Shown: one piece after another, positions 59,147 to 64,000 of the stretch
How the letters are laid out: the number at the start of each line of letters is the position of its first letter
How positions within the stretch are numbered: position 1 is the stretch's first letter
Assembly (NCBI GenBank): GCA_045589695.1
Contig: JAZNPP010000053.1
Coordinates: 25,387 to 89,386, forward strand
Direction of reading: 5' to 3'
From: HGM04593 sp045589695
GTDB lineage: Bacteria > Bacteroidota > Bacteroidia > Bacteroidales > Bacteroidaceae
Length of the DNA: 64,000 nucleotides
Made by a program: the position numbers and the translations under genes
The notes under the pieces: generated by a model
Told to the model about the DNA's origin: nothing
Databases searched by the model: none
The model's input: only the letters and a program-made list of their open reading frames with translations

Positions 59147-60514
59147 ATGAAGAACATAACTCTTTCGTCATTTATTGCGTTAGCCGCAATTCTGCTCGCA
59201 TGCGACCATTGCGACGCTCGTGGCTTGTCTAAGAAAAAACAGGACAAGGCAAAGGCCTACTTCGCTCTTTCGCTGCAAGGCGAAAAAGAAGAACTTAAAC
59301 TGAAAGGCAATATCAAAGTTTGTGATATACAGCGTGTACGTCAGGATGTATGGGAGTGCTGGCGCCAAAGCGTCGAGGAATTCAAAGAGGAGAAACTTAT
59401 CGCTCCTAATTCGCCCGAAGATAGCCGCAATACAGGCTGTTGGCTGTTGCCCGACACTCTTGAGGCTGACGCGAAAATGCCGTACTATTTCATACGCAAG
59501 GGCGAGAAGCCTGCCGACGGCTATCCTCTGTTCCTGTATATGCACGGTTCAGGCAACAAGGAAAGTGAATGGGAAACAGGCTACAAGCTATGCTCATCTT
59601 TTGAGGATTCTCCCTCGATGCACTTCGTGCCGCAGATACCCAATGCATACGGCGAATATTACCGTTGGGCAATCCAAAGCAAGCAATGGGCGTGGGAAAA
59701 ACTGCTGCGTCTCGCGTTCCTCGACGAGAATATCGATGCGAACAGAATTTATTTCTTCGGAATATCAGAGGGCGGCTACGGCAGCCAGCGTCTTGCCTCT
59801 TTCTATGCCGATTACCTTGCAGGAGCGGGCCCTATGGCAGGCGGTGAGCCTTTGAAGAACGCGCCGATGGAAAACCTTGCGAACATCGCTTTCTCGTTGC
59901 GTACAGGAGAGAGAGACTATGCCTTCGCGCGCAATTACATGACATATAATGCAGCACTCGTAATAGACAGCCTCAAAAAGGCTCACCCGGGTCTGTACAG
60001 CCATTTCATTGAACTCTTGCCCGGCATGGGGCACGGAATAGATTATTCTCCCACAACGCCCTGGCTGAGCAAGTTCAAGAGAAACCCGCATCCCTCATAT
60101 TTCTATTGGGAAGACTATGACATGTACGGACGTCACAGAACAGGTTTCTATAACATAAGAGTGAATGAAACATCACGTGAAAGTGACGAACAACGCACAT
60201 GCTACGAGGTCGAAATGGCCGACAATATGGTGAACATAACCGTAAAGAATGTCGATTATACGACCATTGAGGAGATTTACGGCATTCCTATGAGATTCTC
60301 AAAAAGCTACTCTCAGGCGACCAAAGGCAACATAACGCTGTTTCTTAGCGAAAAGCTGTTCGACTTCTCACGTCCGGTAAAGGTTGTCGTCAATGGCAAA
60401 GAGGCTTTTAACGGAATTGTCGCTCCTGCGGTCAAGGCTATGGTCGAGAGCTGTGCGGAATTTTTTGATCCGGAACGTCTGTTCCCGGCATCGGTCGATA
60501 TTGAAATAAAATAA
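59147..60514 (+). CDS. Exported alpha/beta-hydrolase (esterase-like)
   Basis: A 455-residue protein with a lipoprotein-type signal (ALAAILLAC). The catalytic set is visible: oxyanion loop LFLYMHGSGNKES, nucleophile in FFGISEGGYGSQ, and His in LLPGMGHGIDYSP, with an acidic residue not pinned down. It resembles secreted Bacteroidota esterases of the PHB depolymerase/acetyl-xylan type. The C-terminal 130 residues look like an added beta domain. Substrate unknown. Confidence 0.82.
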   Translation: MKNITLSSFIALAAILLACDHCDARGLSKKKQDKAKAYFALSLQGEKEELKLKGNIKVCDIQRVRQDVWECWRQSVEEFKEEKLIAPNSPEDSRNTGCWLLPDTLEADAKMPYYFIRKGEKPADGYPLFLYMHGSGNKESEWETGYKLCSSFEDSPSMHFVPQIPNAYGEYYRWAIQSKQWAWEKLLRLAFLDENIDANRIYFFGISEGGYGSQRLASFYADYLAGAGPMAGGEPLKNAPMENLANIAFSLRTGERDYAFARNYMTYNAALVIDSLKKAHPGLYSHFIELLPGMGHGIDYSPTTPWLSKFKRNPHPSYFYWEDYDMYGRHRTGFYNIRVNETSRESDEQRTCYEVEMADNMVNITVKNVDYTTIEEIYGIPMRFSKSYSQATKGNITLFLSEKLFDFSRPVKVVVNGKEAFNGIVAPAVKAMVESCAEFFDPERLFPASVDIEIK

Positions 60515-60621
60515 CTGAATGTTCACAAACGCCGTCGGGCAGGGCGATATCTCCGCTTTTTGTCCGACAATGCGGTTATGTCGTCCATTTTGACTATCTT
60601 CGCAAAGCAATATAATACCAG

Positions 60622-61242
60622 ATGAATCAGGAGTATCCGTCTACCTTGCTCGAAAGAGCCGTAAAAGAGTTTTCGAAACTGCCGGGCATAGGCCGAAAGA
60701 CCGCAACCCGGCTGGTATTGCATCTGCTTCGCAAGAACGAAAACGAAGTGGCGGCATTTTCCGAGGCTATGCTGACGCTTAAGCGTGAAGCGAGGTATTG
60801 CAAGGTGTGCCACAGTATTTCGGACACTGACATCTGCCCGATATGCTCGAACCCGAAGCGCGATCAGAGCGTAATATGCGTTGTAGAGAATATACAAGAT
60901 GTTATGGCCGTTGAAAATACCATGCAGTATCGTGGTGTTTACCATGTTCTCGGCGGCGTGATATCGCCTATGGACGGAATATCTCCGGGCGACCTGCATA
61001 TCGACACTCTTGTGTCCAGGGTCGCTGAGGGTGGCGTGAAAGAGGTTATTATGGCTCTAAGCTCCACAATGGAGGGAGACACTACGAATTTTTATATATA
61101 CCGCAAACTGTCGCAGTACGATGTAAAACTGTCCGTTATTGCAAGGGGAATTTCTGTCGGCGACGAGCTTGAATATGCCGACGAGGTTACGCTCGGCAGC
61201 TCTATCGTGAACAGAACGCCGTTTAACGGAAAAACAATATGA
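60622..61242 (+). CDS. recR: Recombination protein RecR
   Basis: A 206-residue RecR. It has the helix-hairpin-helix (LPGIGRKTATRLVLHLL), a four-Cys zinc motif (CKVCHSISDTDICPIC) and a TOPRIM domain (ICVVENIQDVMAVENT). It loads RecA at gaps with RecO. TGA overlaps the next start (ATGA, 61239-61242). Confidence 0.97.
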   Translation: MNQEYPSTLLERAVKEFSKLPGIGRKTATRLVLHLLRKNENEVAAFSEAMLTLKREARYCKVCHSISDTDICPICSNPKRDQSVICVVENIQDVMAVENTMQYRGVYHVLGGVISPMDGISPGDLHIDTLVSRVAEGGVKEVIMALSSTMEGDTTNFYIYRKLSQYDVKLSVIARGISVGDELEYADEVTLGSSIVNRTPFNGKTI

Positions 61243-61688
61243 TTATGGACGAAAAAACTGTTTTAAAGTCACTGAGGATAAACTATTTTGTATCTCTTGC
61301 CGCAGCATTGATTGTGCTGCTTGCATTTGAGCTGGGATATCTTGAGAAAGGGGCATTGGCTATGGCGGTCTCTCCAACGGTCATGTATGTGATTGAGGTG
61401 GTGACGATTATGCTTACAGTTCTGCTTATACCCTTGGCTGTCAAGGGCTTTACAAACTCTATGAGCAAGGCTGGCGGGTTGCCCGGAGAGGAGTTCTTGA
61501 AACTGTTTCTTAGAAAGAGCCTTCAGAGGATTTTTTTGCTTTTTATAGTGATAATTGTAAACGAGTTCGCATATTACGGGCTCGGTTATAACGGCGGGCT
61601 CTACTGCGGGCTGCTCGGTTTCGGCTCCATGATATACAGCTTCCCGACAAAAATGGTGCTTGAACAGTATTCAAATAGTGAGAAATAG
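61239..61688 (+). CDS. Conserved four-helix membrane protein
   Basis: A 149-residue protein with four hydrophobic helices (YFVSLAAALIVLLAFELGYL, VIEVVTIMLTVLLIPLAV, RIFLLFIVIIVNEFAYYG, LYCGLLGFGSMIYSFPTK). The ATG overlaps the recR stop; ATG 61245 is an alternative. A Bacteroidales-conserved gene of unknown function between recR and a glycosyltransferase. Confidence 0.85.
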   Translation: MIMDEKTVLKSLRINYFVSLAAALIVLLAFELGYLEKGALAMAVSPTVMYVIEVVTIMLTVLLIPLAVKGFTNSMSKAGGLPGEEFLKLFLRKSLQRIFLLFIVIIVNEFAYYGLGYNGGLYCGLLGFGSMIYSFPTKMVLEQYSNSEK

Positions 61689-61703
61689 TGCAATAGGGCT
61701 GTG

Positions 61704-62888
61704 ATGAAACTGTCGATTGTAATAGTAAACTACAATGTAAAGTATTTTCTGGAGCAGTGTCTTGTCTCTGTCCGCAGGGCTGTTGCCGGCATTGACGCCG
61801 AGGTGATTGTTGTAGACAACGCCTCGTCCGATGGCTCTATGGAGTATCTCAAGCCGCGCTTCGAAGATGTCACGTTCATAGCGAGCGACAAAAACCTGGG
61901 ATTTGCCCGTGCCAATAACCTTGCCATAAGGAAGAGCAAGGGGGAATATGTGCTTCTGCTTAACCCTGATACGATAATCGGGGAGCGTACCCTCGCTGAA
62001 TTCATATCGTTCATGGACAGCCACAGCGATGCCGGAGGTTGCGGAACGTATATGATGCGGACCAACGGTACTTTCGCCTTTGAGTCGCGAAGGGGCTTGC
62101 CGACACCGTTCGTGGCGTTCTGCAAGATGTCGGGACTGGCGAGTCTTTTTCCGAAATCTCATATCTTCGGGCGTTATTATATGAGATATCTCAACGAACG
62201 AGAGATAAACAGCATTGAGATAATATCGGGCGCTTTCATGTTCATTCGCAAGGAGGCTCTTGAGTATGTAGGCCTGCTTGACGAGACATTCTTTATGTAC
62301 GGCGAGGATATCGACCTGTCGTACAGGCTTTTGAAGGGCGGCTACAAGAATTACTTTCTGCCGTCACCCATAATACACTACAAGGGCGAAAGCACGCATA
62401 AAAGCTCGTTCAAGTATGTGCATACCTTCTACCGGGCAATGCAGATATTTTTTAAGAAGCATTATTCTCATTACTCTTTCCTTGTGAGCCTGCCTATCAG
62501 ATTCGCCATTTGGAGCAGAGCCATGCTCGCGTACGTTGGCAACCAGTTCCGTCACCGCAAGGGTATTGTAAAGATGCGTCCGCAGCTCAACTGTCTTGTT
62601 CTTGGAAGCGAAGAGGCTAACAGAGAGGTCAAGGAGATACTCGAACGCCAATATCCTAAAGGCGAACATCGTTACGTCACGGCGAGCGAAGCAAAACTTC
62701 CAGCCGGGCATTTCATAAATGGCATTGACCTTGAGAGGTTCGATACTGTGGTGTATGACACTGATGCGTATTCGTACGATGCCATATTCAAAATAATGCA
62801 GGACAAACCCGTCGTATCGCTTAAACTTGGTACATATTCGGCGAAAAGCAAGGTGCTGATAACGGAGAATGCGGTTATGAAAAAGTAG
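61704..62888 (+). CDS. Glycosyltransferase family 2 (WbbL-like)
   Basis: I take ATG at 61704 (MKLSIVIVNYNVKYFLEQCL) rather than the GTG one codon before. The GT-A domain has EVIVVDNASSDGSMEYL, FARANNLAIRKSKGEYVLLL and GAFMFIRKEALEYVG, like rhamnosyltransferases. The C-terminal 120 residues form a second, unrelated-looking domain. Acts in glycan assembly; sugar unknown. Confidence 0.93.
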   Translation: MKLSIVIVNYNVKYFLEQCLVSVRRAVAGIDAEVIVVDNASSDGSMEYLKPRFEDVTFIASDKNLGFARANNLAIRKSKGEYVLLLNPDTIIGERTLAEFISFMDSHSDAGGCGTYMMRTNGTFAFESRRGLPTPFVAFCKMSGLASLFPKSHIFGRYYMRYLNEREINSIEIISGAFMFIRKEALEYVGLLDETFFMYGEDIDLSYRLLKGGYKNYFLPSPIIHYKGESTHKSSFKYVHTFYRAMQIFFKKHYSHYSFLVSLPIRFAIWSRAMLAYVGNQFRHRKGIVKMRPQLNCLVLGSEEANREVKEILERQYPKGEHRYVTASEAKLPAGHFINGIDLERFDTVVYDTDAYSYDAIFKIMQDKPVVSLKLGTYSAKSKVLITENAVMKK

Positions 62889-62895
62889 TGCGGTT

Positions 62896-63417
62896 ATGAT
62901 GTGGCTTAAGAACGAAACCCTGCAGCTGCGCAGTCCGGAGCCAGAGGACTTGGAGCTGATGTTTGAGATGGAGAACGACACTGCGTTATGGAGTGTCGGC
63001 AATGCTCTTCTGCCATATTCCCGTTATACATTGAGAGCCTATCTTGAGCAGAGCAGGCAGGACATATATACGGAGCGTCAGGCGCGTTTTGTAATCATGC
63101 TGAACGGCGGCTGCAGCATTGGCATGATAGATCTTGCCGATTTTGATCCTCTGAACAGCCGTGCGGAAGTATGTATAGGGCTGCTTGGCGAATATCGCGG
63201 AAAAGGGTATGCCGCAATGGCGTTGGAACTGCTGTGCGACTATGCCGCAAAACGGCTGCACGTTCATCAGTTGTATGCATACGTGAACATTGATAATGAG
63301 GAGAGCTGCCGCCTGTTCGAAAAATGCGGGTTTACGGAACGTGCGGTCATTAAGTCGTGGCTGCGGAGCGAAGAGTGTTTTAAAGATGTTTTTTTAATGC
63401 AAAAAATCGCAGAATAG
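62896..63417 (+). CDS. GNAT-family acetyltransferase (RimJ/RimL-like)
   Basis: A 173-residue GNAT enzyme: LQLRSPEPEDLELMFEMEND, acetyl-CoA-binding loop GLLGEYRGKGYAAMALEL, and VNIDNEESCRLFEKCGFTE. It acetylates an amine, possibly a protein N-terminus; substrate unknown. 7 bp after the glycosyltransferase. Confidence 0.92.
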   Translation: MMWLKNETLQLRSPEPEDLELMFEMENDTALWSVGNALLPYSRYTLRAYLEQSRQDIYTERQARFVIMLNGGCSIGMIDLADFDPLNSRAEVCIGLLGEYRGKGYAAMALELLCDYAAKRLHVHQLYAYVNIDNEESCRLFEKCGFTERAVIKSWLRSEECFKDVFLMQKIAE

Positions 63418-63478
63418 AGCTTTTTATACTGAAAAAATAAGAATTTGGTATCTTTGAGAGAAAAAAATACCGTATTTG

Positions 63479-63509
63479 TTTGCAGATATAAAAAAAACAG
63501 TTACCTTTG
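63479..63509 (+). promoter_or_regulatory. Promoter of tRNA-Asp
   Basis: TTTG (63479-63482), 19 bp, TACCTTTG (63502-63509): a perfect Bacteroidota promoter 37 bp before the tRNA. Confidence 0.85.
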
Positions 63510-63546
63510 CACTCGCTTTGAGATACAAACAAAGCAGAAACATATT

Positions 63547-63620
63547 GGTGCGTTAGTTCAGTTGGTTAGAATATCTGCCTGTCACGCAGGGGGTCACGGG
63601 TTCGAGTCCCGTACGCACCG
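63547..63620 (+). tRNA. tRNA-Asp (GTC)
   Basis: Full cloverleaf: acceptor GGTGCGT/ACGCACC, D-loop with AGTTGGTTAGA, anticodon loop CTGTCAC (GTC), T-arm CGGG-TTCGAGT-CCCG, discriminator G. CCA is not encoded. It is intact and is followed by a terminator and an integrase gene, so it is the attachment site of the right-hand element. Confidence 0.98.
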
Positions 63621-63624
63621 CAAA

Positions 63625-63660
63625 AGAGTTCCAAAGAAATTTGGGACTCTTTTTTGTTTC
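63625..63660 (+). terminator. Terminator after tRNA-Asp
   Basis: AGAGTTCC / GGGACTCT stem around AAAGAAATTT, followed by a T run. Confidence 0.85.
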
Positions 63661-63661
63661 A

Positions 63662-63832
63662 ATAAAGCAAGGGGGAAGGAGAGAGGATAAAGCATTGATA
63701 ATAAAGCATATAAATAAAACAATGCAATCCTCAAGCACCTTTCGATAGATAAAACAGCGAATAAAGCAAAAGAGGCAAAAAGGTTCATTTTGCAGTAGAT
63801 TTGTTACCTATACTGTTACCTATACTGTTACC
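63662..63832. repeat. ATAAAGCA x4 and GTTACC x3 repeats
   Basis: ATAAAGCA occurs at 63662, 63687, 63701 and 63761. GTTACCTATACT is then repeated in tandem at 63803 and 63815, with a third GTTACC at 63827 (12-bp period). They fill the space between tRNA-Asp and the integrase gene. They are likely integrase/excisionase arm sites or operators of the integrase promoter. Confidence 0.65.
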
Positions 63833-63891
63833 AAAAATTTTAGTGTTTTTCGGGTTCTAATAATTTGTTAAACATTTAATTACAACAAGTT

Positions 63892-64000
63892 ATGTGGAAT
63901 TTTTCCTTCAGGGTTCGAAAACAAAAAATTGACCGTTATGGTCTTGCCCCTATTGAACTCACAATTAACATCAACAGCAAGCGTTCAGTCATACAGTTGC
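63892..64000 (+). CDS. Tyrosine integrase, N-terminal part (partial)
   Basis: ATG at 63892; 36 residues seen (MWNFSFRVRKQKIDRYGLA, then PIELTININSKRSVIQL). This is the N-terminal arm-DNA-binding domain of Bacteroidota tyrosine recombinases (pattern KxxKxnkxGxxPIxLxIxINgKR). The catalytic domain lies beyond the window. It would integrate its element at tRNA-Asp. Confidence 0.85.
   Translation, partial: MWNFSFRVRKQKIDRYGLAPIELTININSKRSVIQL

Overview
The window is a piece of a Bacteroidales chromosome (phylum Bacteroidota); I cannot fix the family. The signs are Bacteroidota-type promoters (TTTG, about 20 bp, TAnnTTTG), the order mnmG-apt-uvrC-dtd-mazG-deoC, a B-type fumarate reductase operon, BACON and BspA-like surface proteins, a TonB receptor with a carboxypeptidase-like N-terminal domain, and YbeY and RF2 of the Bacteroidota kind. 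Ordinary chromosomal genes fill about 13.3-63.6 kb, and a mobile element sits at each end.

Left element (1 to about 12,976). This is the early and right-hand part of a prophage or related integrative element. Its minus-strand genes are chained by ATGA and other short overlaps. Read in their own direction they are: small DNA-binding and Cys-rich proteins, a small membrane protein, RecT, a fusion of a PD-(D/E)XK nuclease with an FtsK-type motor, a NinG-like nuclease, an HTH replication-type protein, a DUF6633-like protein, a nonapeptide-repeat protein, an unknown, a PcfK/AcrIIA9-like protein, a PcfJ-like protein and a SNF2 helicase-DNA methylase that leaves the window. A CI-like S24 repressor reads the other way across an operator region. 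The element ends at a 3' tRNA remnant (12937-12976) followed by that tRNA's terminator; three GTGTTC repeats spaced 11 bp lie just inside. An RNA-like stretch at about 10.27-10.95 kb holds two tRNA-like minihelices around about 500 bp of structured, nearly gene-free DNA.

Chromosomal part. polA diverges from a polyprenyl synthase. Next come deoC, a MazG-like gene, dtd, uvrC, apt and mnmG on the minus strand, with a perfect parS-like palindrome between apt and mnmG, then a sugar symporter. Fumarate reductase (frdCAB) follows. A cluster of exported proteins (29.1-35.1 kb) contains a lipoprotein, a coiled-coil/beta-barrel protein, a BACON lipoprotein and a BspA-like LRR protein. WbqC-like, lepB and dapB are followed by an acyltransferase, then metG leads into a surface-glycan cluster (flippase, glycosyltransferases, YfhO-like protein) and an aminopeptidase P.

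At 50.49-50.66 kb a 27-bp perfect inverted repeat brackets about 117 bp directly upstream of an exported F5/8-type protein. This looks like an invertible promoter. A 53-residue peptide gene follows that protein. The rest is housekeeping and surface genes (CYTH, prfB, ybeY, SpmA/B-like, TonB receptor, esterase, recR, glycosyltransferase, acetyltransferase).

Right element (from about 63.62 kb). tRNA-Asp(GTC) is followed within 275 bp by the start of a tyrosine integrase, with three GTTACC repeats spaced 12 bp and four ATAAAGCA repeats before it. This is the left end of a second integrated element.
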